A stretch of 7,707 nucleotides of DNA. It comes from Holophagales bacterium UBA2201. GTDB lineage: Bacteria > Acidobacteriota > Thermoanaerobaculia > UBA2201. Below the pieces are notes generated by a model. The model was not told where the DNA came from and made no database searches. It saw nothing but the letters and a program-made list of their open reading frames with translations. Positions within the stretch are counted from its first letter, which is position 1. Every line of letters starts with the position of its first letter. Below, piece after piece: positions 1 to 6,544 of the stretch. Location of the stretch: assembly GCA_002327305.1 (NCBI GenBank), contig DCUZ01000057.1:25360-33066 (forward strand), written 5' to 3'. A program made the translations under genes and the position numbers.

Positions 1-1464
1 CTTGTCCCATACTCTCCGCCATTTTTGTGTTTTGCACCCTTCGGCGAATATGTCGAAGGGTTTTTTGTAGGTGGGGATTAGGTTTCCTCGGTGGTACGTG
101 CAGTTCGATAGTACGTTTTGGAGGAGTTGACGCTTTTCTTCGTAATTTCTCGTAACGTATTGGGAATGCGCGGTTTGCGCGAGTTCGAGAGTTGTTTGCG
201 CGGTGTGCAGTATTTGGTGGTTGTCGGGGGGTGTTTGGAGGGTTTTGAGGTTTTCCAGTTCTCTTTCCCATTCGGCGCTTTTGCGTTTCCAGAAGTCTTC
301 GGTGATCGTGCCTTCGAGCCGGTCTTGGTAGGCGCGGTCGAGGTTGGCCTGGAGTTGTCCGCGTCTCGTCTCGAGGTTTTGCTGTTGGGTTTCGTGGGTG
401 GTTGAAACTTTGTCGAGTTCTTCGCGCAGGCGCTGGTAGAGTTCTTGGGCGGCTTCGGTGGGGATTTGGATGTCGCGGATGGTGTTGGCGAGGAGTTCGT
501 CCAGTTGTTCTTGTCTGATGTAGTCGTTTTCGCAGACTTCTCGGCCTTTGCCTTTTGTGCAGCGGTAGTAGATGTACTGTCCTTTGTGGATTTCCGCGGT
601 GATTTGGCAGTGGCATTGTGGGGAGCCGCACGTGAGGAGTCCGGTGAAGGGGAAGTTTCTCGTGACGAGATGGGGTCTGCTCTTCTGTTGCAGGACGCGC
701 TGCACTTTGTCGTATAGGGTTTTCGTGATGATGGGTTGGTGGTTGCCATGTCTGGTTTTGCCGTTCCAGATGAAGTCGCCGTGATAGATCGGGTTGGTGA
801 GGATGCGGTGGAGTGCCATGAGGGTGTACGGGCGGCCTTTGGGTGAGTAGGAGATGCCGGCTTTGCGGGCTTTGCGCGAGAGGCCTCGAAGGCTGTGTTC
901 GCCGGTCGCGAACCATTGGTAGAGTTGACGGATGTTCGTGGCGTACGGTTCGCGGGGTTCGAGCGTTTTGGTGTTGCTGTTGTACCTGTACCCGTTCGGC
1001 GCGGCGCCCGGAAAATCCCCAAGCTCCGCCTTCTTGTTCAAACCCTTCTTCACTTCCTCAGAGAGGTTATCGCAATAGTTCTTCGCCATCAAGACCTTGA
1101 TGCCGTGGATGAACTTCTGATGACTCTTACTGTCCTTCGAGAGGACCTCGTTCTCCTTGACGAGGTGGATTTCAAGGTCTAATTCCTCAAGGGAAACAAT
1201 ATCGCGGAGGTTGCGGCTCACACGATCAACTTTTTCCGCAAGGAGCGTGTGCACAGAGGGATTCTGCTTGAAGAAACGAAGCATCTCAGTAAACTGCCTC
1301 CGGCCGGCTTGCTTTGCAGTCTCCTGATCTTCAAACACACGCTCGACCTGGAACCCATTCTGACGGGCGTATTCGCGCAACAAGTCAAGCTGAGCTGGAA
1401 TGCTGAACCCGTGCTCAGCCTGATCCTTCGAACTCACACGAGCATACAAAACGACGGGCTTCAC
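1..1464 (-). CDS. Large serine recombinase (resolvase/invertase superfamily), 3' end beyond window
   Basis: Site-specific DNA recombinase that would cut and rejoin att-type sites through a 5'-phosphoserine link; 488 residues are in the window and the frame is open at base 1. The N-terminal resolvase domain (about 1-140) starts with Y7-A-R-V-S11-S, where S11 is the expected nucleophile, and has the conserved D80-R-V-S-R84 motif. A 'Recombinase' DNA-binding domain follows (about 150-260, starting N-G-Y-R-Y), then a zinc-ribbon-like region with C279, C284, C286, C302 and C311, then a Gln/Glu-rich likely coiled coil (about 340-430), then a C-terminal section typical of the family (N-C-T-Y-H-R-G, then K-K-P-F-D). 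The GTG start at 1464-1462 is chosen because GGAGG (1471-1475) lies 6 bases upstream and the codon overlaps the ankyrin stop (GTGA), suggesting coupling. Synonymous codon choice changes sharply near 1020 (see findings). Identification is secure; the target site is unknown. Confidence 0.96.
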   Translation of the reverse strand, partial: MKPVVLYARVSSKDQAEHGFSIPAQLDLLREYARQNGFQVERVFEDQETAKQAGRRQFTEMLRFFKQNPSVHTLLAEKVDRVSRNLRDIVSLEELDLEIHLVKENEVLSKDSKSHQKFIHGIKVLMAKNYCDNLSEEVKKGLNKKAELGDFPGAAPNGYRYNSNTKTLEPREPYATNIRQLYQWFATGEHSLRGLSRKARKAGISYSPKGRPYTLMALHRILTNPIYHGDFIWNGKTRHGNHQPIITKTLYDKVQRVLQQKSRPHLVTRNFPFTGLLTCGSPQCHCQITAEIHKGQYIYYRCTKGKGREVCENDYIRQEQLDELLANTIRDIQIPTEAAQELYQRLREELDKVSTTHETQQQNLETRRGQLQANLDRAYQDRLEGTITEDFWKRKSAEWERELENLKTLQTPPDNHQILHTAQTTLELAQTAHSQYVTRNYEEKRQLLQNVLSNCTYHRGNLIPTYKKPFDIFAEGCKTQKWRRVWDK

Positions 1465-3575
1465 TGTAATCCTCCAAGTCCATCATTGGAGATAGTACTA
1501 AGATATTCTAGAACTTCTTTTAATCCTGCCATCTTGGCATAATCCATTGCGCGCAAGCCATATTTGTCTTTCGCTTCTACATCGACGCCGCTTGATACCA
1601 TGTCTTTGCAGGTTTCCAAATATCCCTGTTGAGCTACATACATGAGAAGGGTCCGCCCCATTGGATCTTTGCTCTTTACGTTAACCCCGTGCTGGAGTAA
1701 CACCGGAAATATTCCTTTGCTAAACCCTGATAACGATAGAAAGACCACGGGCATCCCATACTTGTTTTTGGCTTCAATATCCGCGTGAGCCTTAATAAGT
1801 GCTTGGGCTATGCGTGCATTTATTTGTGAATCGCGATCATAATCTTGAAATCCTACGACCATGAGAGGTGTATTTCCAAAATTATCGACGCAATTGGGGT
1901 TTGCTCCTGCGTGAAGTAGCTCTTCTACTATTATAGCGTGAGCATGTTCGACTGATAGAAACAATGCGGTTTTCCCAGCGGCATTCTTATACTCAAGTTG
2001 AGGCTTGTTCAGCAGTGCTTGTTTAACAATATCCAGATAGCCGTTGCGCGAGGCTAGCAAGAATGCGTCGTCGCCAGTATCGTTTTTTGCAAAGATGGGT
2101 GCACCGCTCTTCAGCAATAATTCTGCAGCTTCTTTTTTCTGATTGGAAAGAGCGAAGTGCATTGCGGTGGCACCTGTTGACGTTTTCGATGATATATCCG
2201 CTTTTGCTTTGAGGAGAATATTGATTGCATCAATGTTGTTCTCCTGAGACGCAATCATCAGTGGCGTCATTTCGCGATCATCGCGAACATTTAGGTCAAT
2301 CCCTCTTCTTATTAGCTCCTTTAGCGATTGAGCATTGTTTGTGGCTGCCGCATAGACTAGATTGGCCTTATCCACACCTAATGAGGTTGCGCCATGAGCT
2401 ATTAGGAGGCGCGTGATTTCTTCATTTCCATGTCTTTTGGCGTGCATCATGGCTGTCCAGCCGGCCTTATCTTGGATGTTGAGATCTGCACCGTCAATAA
2501 TCAAGAGCTGTGCTATCTCTTGGCGACCAGCAATGCTTGCCCCCATCAACGGTGTTCTACCAAGGGTGTCTTGAGCATTCTTGGCGGCTCCTTTCTGAAT
2601 CAAATATTTTGCCAGTGCCGTATTGCCTTTATAGCAAGCGAGCGAGAGAGAGGAATGGCCGTACTTTGTTGTTGCATTAATATTCGCGCCATGGTTTATC
2701 AGAGATTTGACGATGGCAAGATGATCATTATGGGCTGCGCTCATCAGCGGAGTATATGATTCCTCAGAAGGCACGTAGTTCGGATTATCATGAACTTGCA
2801 ACAGCAAATCGACAGCTTTTTCATAACCTTCTTGTGCTGCGATCATTAAGGCAGTCTCTCCATGATCATCGGCGGAATCGCGGCTACCCTTGCGGATCAG
2901 ATACTCAGCAATCTCGGGATGCTGTGAGCGCAATGCCCAATGCACGGCAGTTTGCTTGAATACATCTTTAGCACCTAACAAGCTCGGCACTTCTGACTGC
3001 CACCCCTTTGGAACTGAATAAGCGTTTTCAACAATGCTTTCAACGATTGATGCATAGCCTTTATCGGCAGCCCACATCAAGGCCGATTTCCTGCTTTGAT
3101 CGCCAACGTTTACAGGTCTGACGCCTGCCTTCAAAAACCGTTTAACCAATAATCCATCACCATCGCACACCACCCTCAAGAACGAATTGTTAAGGGCTGA
3201 ACTCAGGCTTGGGTGACTGGAAAGATGAATGACGAGATCTTGATTGTCGAGAGAAGCGAGGCCGAGCAATGCCAATTCCTGCTTTGAAGGATCCGGGCTT
3301 GCAAGATGCTCAATGAAACCGTTAACGATCTGTATTTCAATGAGGTCGGATTGTCGATTGTTGTAGTGTATTGTGAAAACTATGCCCAGAAATACAAGAA
3401 ATACTCCAGACACGCCAGAGATGATAATCTGCGCTATATCCCACCCATCCTTTGATGATTTATCGGCGAGTGCTTTGGACGGTTTCGTTTGATTAATTTC
3501 GCGAGCTTCAATTTCTTTGGGGGACGGAGTTGCGGGAGGAGCCTCGTCCTGACGGTCACCCTTGTTGGTGGTCAT
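1461..3575 (-). CDS. Membrane-anchored ankyrin-repeat protein
   Basis: A 704-residue protein. Residues 1-46 are hydrophilic and rich in Lys, Ser and Pro. About 47-69 form one strongly hydrophobic helix (W-D-I-A-Q-I-I-I-S-G through T-I-H), a single membrane anchor. About 75-130 is a short helical region (V-N-G-F-I-E-H-L, then K-Q-E-L-A-L-L-G-L). From about 162 to the end I count roughly 15-16 ankyrin repeats, with recurrent T-P-L-M/T-A-L-M, G-x-x-x-I-V/A and L-L-x-x-G-A-x-x-N. Ankyrin repeats bind proteins; no enzymatic motif is visible. The N-terminal segment carries more Lys/Arg than the residues just after the helix, so an N-in topology with repeats outside the cytoplasm is possible but unproven. 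AAAAGGAGG (3582-3590) lies 6 bases before the ATG. The gene overlaps the recombinase by 4 bases and the RHH gene by 20. It is AT-richer than its neighbours (25/60 and 26/60 GC in rows 1501-1560 and 1801-1860), consistent with separately acquired cargo. Confidence 0.94.
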   Translation of the reverse strand: MTTNKGDRQDEAPPATPSPKEIEAREINQTKPSKALADKSSKDGWDIAQIIISGVSGVFLVFLGIVFTIHYNNRQSDLIEIQIVNGFIEHLASPDPSKQELALLGLASLDNQDLVIHLSSHPSLSSALNNSFLRVVCDGDGLLVKRFLKAGVRPVNVGDQSRKSALMWAADKGYASIVESIVENAYSVPKGWQSEVPSLLGAKDVFKQTAVHWALRSQHPEIAEYLIRKGSRDSADDHGETALMIAAQEGYEKAVDLLLQVHDNPNYVPSEESYTPLMSAAHNDHLAIVKSLINHGANINATTKYGHSSLSLACYKGNTALAKYLIQKGAAKNAQDTLGRTPLMGASIAGRQEIAQLLIIDGADLNIQDKAGWTAMMHAKRHGNEEITRLLIAHGATSLGVDKANLVYAAATNNAQSLKELIRRGIDLNVRDDREMTPLMIASQENNIDAINILLKAKADISSKTSTGATAMHFALSNQKKEAAELLLKSGAPIFAKNDTGDDAFLLASRNGYLDIVKQALLNKPQLEYKNAAGKTALFLSVEHAHAIIVEELLHAGANPNCVDNFGNTPLMVVGFQDYDRDSQINARIAQALIKAHADIEAKNKYGMPVVFLSLSGFSKGIFPVLLQHGVNVKSKDPMGRTLLMYVAQQGYLETCKDMVSSGVDVEAKDKYGLRAMDYAKMAGLKEVLEYLSTISNDGLGGLQ
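1471..1475 (-). promoter_or_regulatory. Shine-Dalgarno that fixes the recombinase GTG start
   Basis: GGAGG on the minus strand lies 6 bases before the GTG at 1464-1462 and inside the last codons of the ankyrin gene. It is the reason for choosing a GTG start; the resolvase consensus (Y7, S11) then begins within a few residues, as is usual in this family. Confidence 0.75.
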
Positions 3576-3741
3576 TGAAGGCCTCCTTTTCTATGGCCTT
3601 TTCTATAAGTTTTGTAACCCAATGTTGCATGTCCGTGTCTTCTTCGGCAACGCGTATTCGTACGCGCTTGTGCAGTTCTTCGGTGAGTCTGATGTGAATC
3701 ATTCGAAGCGCTGGCTTGGTCAAACGACACCCCCTTGGCAT
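3556..3741 (-). CDS. Small ribbon-helix-helix (Arc/CopG/MetJ-like) DNA-binding protein
   Basis: A 61-residue protein whose core (14-56) fits the RHH fold: a short strand M14-I-H-I-R-L, then helix 1 (E-E-L-H-K-R-V-R-I-R-V-A-E-E-D), a turn, then helix 2 (W-V-T-K-L-I-E-K-A-I-E-K). Such proteins dimerise, insert the strand in the DNA major groove, and commonly act as autorepressors, antitoxins or partition/relaxosome factors. The start is uncertain. ATG at 3741-3739 has its best Shine-Dalgarno (AAAGGAG, 3763-3769) 21 bases away, though an intervening hairpin could shorten this. TTG at 3723-3721 has AGGGGG 6 bases upstream and would give 55 residues. The ATG at codon 14 (3702-3700) begins just at the fold. 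The frame is closed by TAA shortly before the first ATG. The gene lies nearly wholly inside the 3572-4006 frame; its recognisable fold makes this the frame I trust over the overlap. No toxin gene is adjacent. Confidence 0.8.
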   Translation of the reverse strand: MPRGCRLTKPALRMIHIRLTEELHKRVRIRVAEEDTDMQHWVTKLIEKAIEKEAFNDHQQG

Positions 3742-4006
3742 ATAACTCTGTTAGCAGAGTAACTCCTTTCTCTCGCCTTGTCAAGGGGTCCTGGCGGGCC
3801 GCTCCCGCCCGCCCCTCCCCCGCCGCCGGCCGGGGTGTCGCCTCTGCTGGGGATTGTGGCGAGGGGTTTTCTTGCCATTGGTGGAGGGTGAGGAGGAATT
3901 GGGCGAGGTTGTGGTGGATCTCCGCCAGGTCCTCGTCAGTCAAAGGATGGCCGTAGAGCTGCTCCCAGAAATCCCGGGAGGAGGGCGTCGGCTCATCTTG
4001 AGGCAT
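3572..4006 (-). CDS. Small protein of unknown function, C-terminal part out of frame over the RHH gene
   Basis: A 144-residue reading frame I do not recognise with confidence. Residues 10-46 (D-F-W-E-Q-L-Y-G-H-P-L-T-D-E-D-L, then H-N-L-A-Q-F-L-L-T-L) look like a genuine short helical protein. Residues 47-80 are Pro/Ala/Gly-rich low complexity. From about residue 89 the frame runs over the RHH gene and becomes Arg/His/Thr-rich, as expected of a shadow frame. No stop occurs before 3572, so if the start is used the whole frame is translated unless ribosomes shift. The ATG at 4006-4004 overlaps the end of the ATPase gene by 14 bases and has GGGAGG (4010-4015) only 3 bases upstream. Its TGA overlaps the ankyrin start (ATGA, 3575-3572). 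It may be an accessory partner of the ATPase, or the 5' part of a gene once fused in frame to the RHH domain (see findings). An upstream ATG at 4042 in the same frame lacks similar support. Confidence 0.55.
   Translation of the reverse strand: MPQDEPTPSSRDFWEQLYGHPLTDEDLAEIHHNLAQFLLTLHQWQENPSPQSPAEATPRPAAGEGRAGAARQDPLTRREKGVTLLTELYAKGVSFDQASASNDSHQTHRRTAQARTNTRCRRRHGHATLGYKTYRKGHRKGGLQ
3745..3760. promoter_or_regulatory. Perfect 6-bp inverted repeat before the RHH gene, possible operator or leader hairpin
   Basis: ACTCTG-TTAG-CAGAGT is a 6-4-6 inverted repeat ending 3 bases before the ATG at 3741. Two readings are possible. As DNA, it has the size and place of an autoregulatory operator for the RHH product. 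As RNA, its hairpin would bring AAAGGAG (3763-3769) from 21 to about 5 bases from the ATG. It also lies inside the overlapping 3572-4006 frame, so chance is not excluded. Confidence 0.4.
3756..3784 (-). promoter_or_regulatory. Candidate internal sigma-70-type promoter for the RHH-ankyrin-recombinase part
   Basis: On the minus strand a perfect TTGACA (3784-3779) is followed after 17 bases by TACTCT (3761-3756), a weak -10 matching the consensus at three positions. The -10 overlaps the inverted repeat at 3745-3760, as a repressor operator would. Transcription would begin near 3749, too close for the ATG at 3741 to have a Shine-Dalgarno but suitable for the TTG at 3723 with AGGGGG at 3728-3733 or so. 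The weak -10 keeps confidence low. Confidence 0.3.
3793..3813. repeat. GC-rich inverted repeat (7-bp stem, 7-base loop)
   Basis: GGCGGGC (3793-3799) and GCCCGCC (3807-3813) are exact reverse complements around a 7-base loop. It falls in the low-complexity Pro/Ala/Gly stretch of the 144-residue frame. No T-run follows on either strand, so it is not a typical intrinsic terminator; it could slow ribosomes or polymerase, or simply reflect GC-rich sequence. Confidence 0.35.
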
Positions 4007-6116
4007 ACGCCTCCCGCAAAGCCTGCAAGAACCGGAGCGCATCGAGGCAAACCACCTGAGGCGCTTCCAGCAGGGCCTCTGTTGCGCTTTCGAGCTGTCC
4101 GGGCATGACGGCCACGATCGTTAGTGAAACGCCAACAGCGGCGTTCCTATGCGCGTTTTCAGGGCCTGTTTTTCCGGGATGCGAGCATTCAACCTCGATT
4201 GCTACGCCCTGATCCTCCACCAAGCCTGTGAAACCCTCCCTTTGTAGCAGCAGGAGTTTGAGCTTTTCATGCAACGGGCGGTGGACTCCCTCCCGATATT
4301 GGAAGAAAATGTCCACTGTCTTGCCGCCGAATTCTGCCAGGCCCCCGAAATTCATTTCAGCATGGCTCTCCGGAATGAGCTCTACGAACGCACGGACCAG
4401 GTATTGGTGCTGGCGCGAGTCTCCACCCCTCGTGCCTTTGGGAGGCTTGATGTTCAAATATTTGTACGCTTTCGCGGTCGGCCAGAGCACCACTGCCATA
4501 CCACCCCGTCCGGGCTTGATCACAACTCGCTCGGAAGTCAGACAGCCCAGCGCTTTCAGCTTGGCAGTCGCGTCCGTCCCTGCTTGAGCGCTGAGGCCGG
4601 CCGCATGGTACGCCTGCGTCGCCGACAGCAAACGCTTGCAGACTATCGGGAGCAACTTGTCCTCTGCCTCGTTGAGGTGCAATCTCGGAGCATCTACAAC
4701 TGGCGAGGGCACAACTGGCGGCGAGACGCTGTTGACTGGTGCCGATGTAGCCGGTTCTGTCTCGGCTGCCGGCGGCGATTCGGGCAGATATTTCTTGATG
4801 CGGTCTTTCGCTTGCTGGTACTCCGCGGGCGTGATGCTTTTCTCGATGTCCAGCGGCTTGAACTTGGCGAGGATGGTTTCTCCCCAGCGTTGGCCGTTGC
4901 GGATGAGGCAGTGGCCGAGCGGCAAGCGCTTCGCCAAGTGTTCCTTGGCTTCCGGGCTCAGGTGGACTGTTTTCGCGACTTGTTCGACTTCTTCGCCGTT
5001 CGCCTGGCTCATGAACACGTACAAGTTCGTATTGCTCCGAAGCACGGGATCCGTCAACGTCAAATTCGTCGTGGTGACGAGCATCCCGATGCCGAATTCG
5101 CGCACCATGCTTTGCAAGTAGCTCAAGAGGGGGGCGCCTTCGATCTTGTTCTGTTGTTTGTTCCAGAGGAGGAGTCCTTCGTCGATGGCGACGAGCGTGT
5201 TGAGTTTGTTCCTCAGGCCCCTGGCCCTGTTGTAGTAGAAGAGGAGGTGGACGAGGTAGCTCACGATGAATTCGATGATCTCTTCGACTTGCAGGACGGG
5301 GATGTAAAGGGAATGACGGAGGAGTTCTTCGACGGGAATTCCTTTGGCGGTTTTGAAAAGTCCGGGGTAGTATTGGCTGATGCGGTTCAGGCGGTTCACG
5401 TTGCCGGAGACGCTGTCGATTTTCTGGAAGGTGTCGCCGCGTTTGGCTTTGCGTCCGATGATTTCGTTTAACTGTTCTAGGGTGGGCTTTGAGTGTTGTT
5501 CAAAGGCTTCTTCGATGCTTGCGGTGAGTATTTGTTTTTTCAGTTCGCCGCCCCAGAGGGCGCGGCTGAACGTTGTGGTCCAGTTTGCGTTGAAGCTTTC
5601 CAGGGTCATGAAGCTGGGGCGTTCGAAGAGGTTGAAGGGCGTGTCGCGGTCGAGGACGATCATGTCCTGGTATTTTCGTAGTAGGTTTTCGTAGTCGGCT
5701 TTCGGGTCGATGATGATGACGTTGATGCCGGCGGCGAGGGCTTGGTCGAGGATTTGGTAGACCATCGTCGTCTTGCCCCCGCCGCTTTGACTGCAGAACA
5801 AGCCGTGCATGGAAAGCTCGCGCCACGAAACGCAAACGGGTGCTTCGTTCAGGAGCTGGTGGCCGAGGAGCACGTCGCCGTGCGAGATGATCGCGCTTGG
5901 GGCGACGGGGAATGGGTAGTGGTGGTGGTAGTTGATGTACGGTTCGAGCTGGTCGACGACGCGCCAGAAGAGGCGGACGTCGCGGTGTCGGGGGCGGGTG
6001 AAGTTGATGCTTTGCCATTGCTTGACGAGGACCGGCGCGTGGTACTCCATCCTATACCCCCGGAGGAATTTTTCGATGTGGGTGGCGCGCAGCAGGTCAA
6101 TCGTCGTCCGGTTCAT
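3993..6116 (-). CDS. HerA/DUF87-like P-loop ATPase with C-terminal winged-helix and possible PD-(D/E)XK-like domain
   Basis: A 707-residue protein of the HerA/FtsK/TraG-like DNA-motor class. Before the P-loop is a HerA-like segment (about 80-105, L-L-G-H-Q-L-L-N). Walker A is S109-Q-S-G-G-G-K115-T-T, with Ser in place of the usual first Gly. I-I-I-D-P-K-A-D (about 134-141) follows, as in DUF87 proteins. Walker B is L-V-A-I-D312-E313, and V-T-T-T-N (347-351) sits where the family has its sensor region. Residues 445-475 are a Pro/Ser/Ala linker. About 480-555 resembles a winged helix (L-L-S-A-T-Q-A-Y then L-K-A-L-G-C-L). About 565-670 contains V-D602-I-F-F and I-E641-V-E-C, an arrangement like PD-(D/E)XK nucleases, but the usual Lys after the Glu-x pair is Glu643, so activity is doubtful. 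Role inferred: pumping or processing DNA, perhaps as coupling protein of the element. It overlaps the zinc-protein gene by ATGA with no Shine-Dalgarno, so translation is probably coupled. Confidence 0.92.
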   Translation of the reverse strand: MNRTTIDLLRATHIEKFLRGYRMEYHAPVLVKQWQSINFTRPRHRDVRLFWRVVDQLEPYINYHHHYPFPVAPSAIISHGDVLLGHQLLNEAPVCVSWRELSMHGLFCSQSGGGKTTMVYQILDQALAAGINVIIIDPKADYENLLRKYQDMIVLDRDTPFNLFERPSFMTLESFNANWTTTFSRALWGGELKKQILTASIEEAFEQHSKPTLEQLNEIIGRKAKRGDTFQKIDSVSGNVNRLNRISQYYPGLFKTAKGIPVEELLRHSLYIPVLQVEEIIEFIVSYLVHLLFYYNRARGLRNKLNTLVAIDEGLLLWNKQQNKIEGAPLLSYLQSMVREFGIGMLVTTTNLTLTDPVLRSNTNLYVFMSQANGEEVEQVAKTVHLSPEAKEHLAKRLPLGHCLIRNGQRWGETILAKFKPLDIEKSITPAEYQQAKDRIKKYLPESPPAAETEPATSAPVNSVSPPVVPSPVVDAPRLHLNEAEDKLLPIVCKRLLSATQAYHAAGLSAQAGTDATAKLKALGCLTSERVVIKPGRGGMAVVLWPTAKAYKYLNIKPPKGTRGGDSRQHQYLVRAFVELIPESHAEMNFGGLAEFGGKTVDIFFQYREGVHRPLHEKLKLLLLQREGFTGLVEDQGVAIEVECSHPGKTGPENAHRNAAVGVSLTIVAVMPGQLESATEALLEAPQVVCLDALRFLQALREAYASR

Positions 6117-6532
6117 AGTTTGTTGGTGAGGTTGAACAGGTAGAAGTGGATGAGGCGGTCGCGCCTGATGATCGGCCAGCAGTTCGGGCAGTAGAAGGAG
6201 GCGTCTTCAGGGGTGCGGATGGCATGAGCGCATTGCAGGCAGACGACGGCTTGACAGGTCTCGCAGTAGCGGATGCTGTAGAGGGAGAGGTTTTGCCGGT
6301 TGCAGAAGGGACAGTCGAAGATGGCAATGGGCTTGTTCGGGTCGATGGTGCGGCCGTCAGCGGTTTGCACTAGGGTCATTTCGCGGACAACGCGGGGCCC
6401 ATTCGCATCCGTGACCATGTACTCGCGCTTGATCGCGACGAGGCGTCGGTGTTGTTGTGCGTCAAGGATGTAGATGCGCTCTTCGTCGGCGTCCGTGAGG
6501 GTGACGAGCGGTTTTTCCGGTTTGTCGGGCAT
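6113..6532 (-). CDS. Small protein with four-CxxC cross-brace zinc domain
   Basis: A 139-residue protein. Residues 1-70 are a hydrophilic, probably beta-rich region (E-R-I-Y-I-L-D-A, then R-R-L-V-A-I-K-R-E-Y) of unknown function. Residues 74-118 hold four CxxC pairs: C74-P-F-C77, C90-E-T-C93, C98-L-Q-C101 and C115-P-N-C118, with spacing x12, x4, x13. Eight cysteines so arranged would bind two zinc ions, as in RING/FYVE/ZZ-like treble-clef folds. A short hydrophobic and basic tail follows (R-R-D-R-L-I-H-F-Y-L-F). Zinc domains of this size mediate protein or nucleic-acid contact; with its gene joined to the ATPase gene by a 4-base ATGA overlap, an adaptor for that ATPase is the natural guess. 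The ATG at 6532-6530 has AAAGGAGG (6538-6545) 5 bases upstream, and that element shares a base with the stop codon of the preceding membrane gene. The exact family is not identified. Confidence 0.82.
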   Translation of the reverse strand: MPDKPEKPLVTLTDADEERIYILDAQQHRRLVAIKREYMVTDANGPRVVREMTLVQTADGRTIDPNKPIAIFDCPFCNRQNLSLYSIRYCETCQAVVCLQCAHAIRTPEDASFYCPNCWPIIRRDRLIHFYLFNLTNKL

Positions 6533-6544
6533 GTGGTCCTCCTT

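Noticed and set aside
78..1022. Long minus-strand open frame (314 residues)
   Set aside because: Its product is low-complexity Ser/Thr/Pro/Lys/Arg and it lies in another frame of the recombinase gene, which has clear domains throughout; it is a by-product of the biased codon use there.
1461..3575. Ankyrin gene as a tandem DNA repeat or eukaryotic contamination
   Set aside because: The repeats are conserved at protein level only, the gene has a bacterial Shine-Dalgarno, no introns, and overlaps bacterial genes on both sides.
3793..3830. Rho-independent terminator between the ATPase and RHH genes
   Set aside because: The GC-rich stem has no T-run on either strand and lies inside an open reading frame.
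3556..4006. Toxin-antitoxin pair made of the RHH protein and the overlapping small protein
   Set aside because: No toxin family motif is visible in the 144-residue frame, and most of the overlap appears to be a shadow of the RHH frame.
4269..5471. Plus-strand open frame of 400 residues
   Set aside because: Lies opposite the ATPase gene, shows no recognisable domain, and lacks a supporting Shine-Dalgarno; the ATPase frame has Walker motifs across the same bases.
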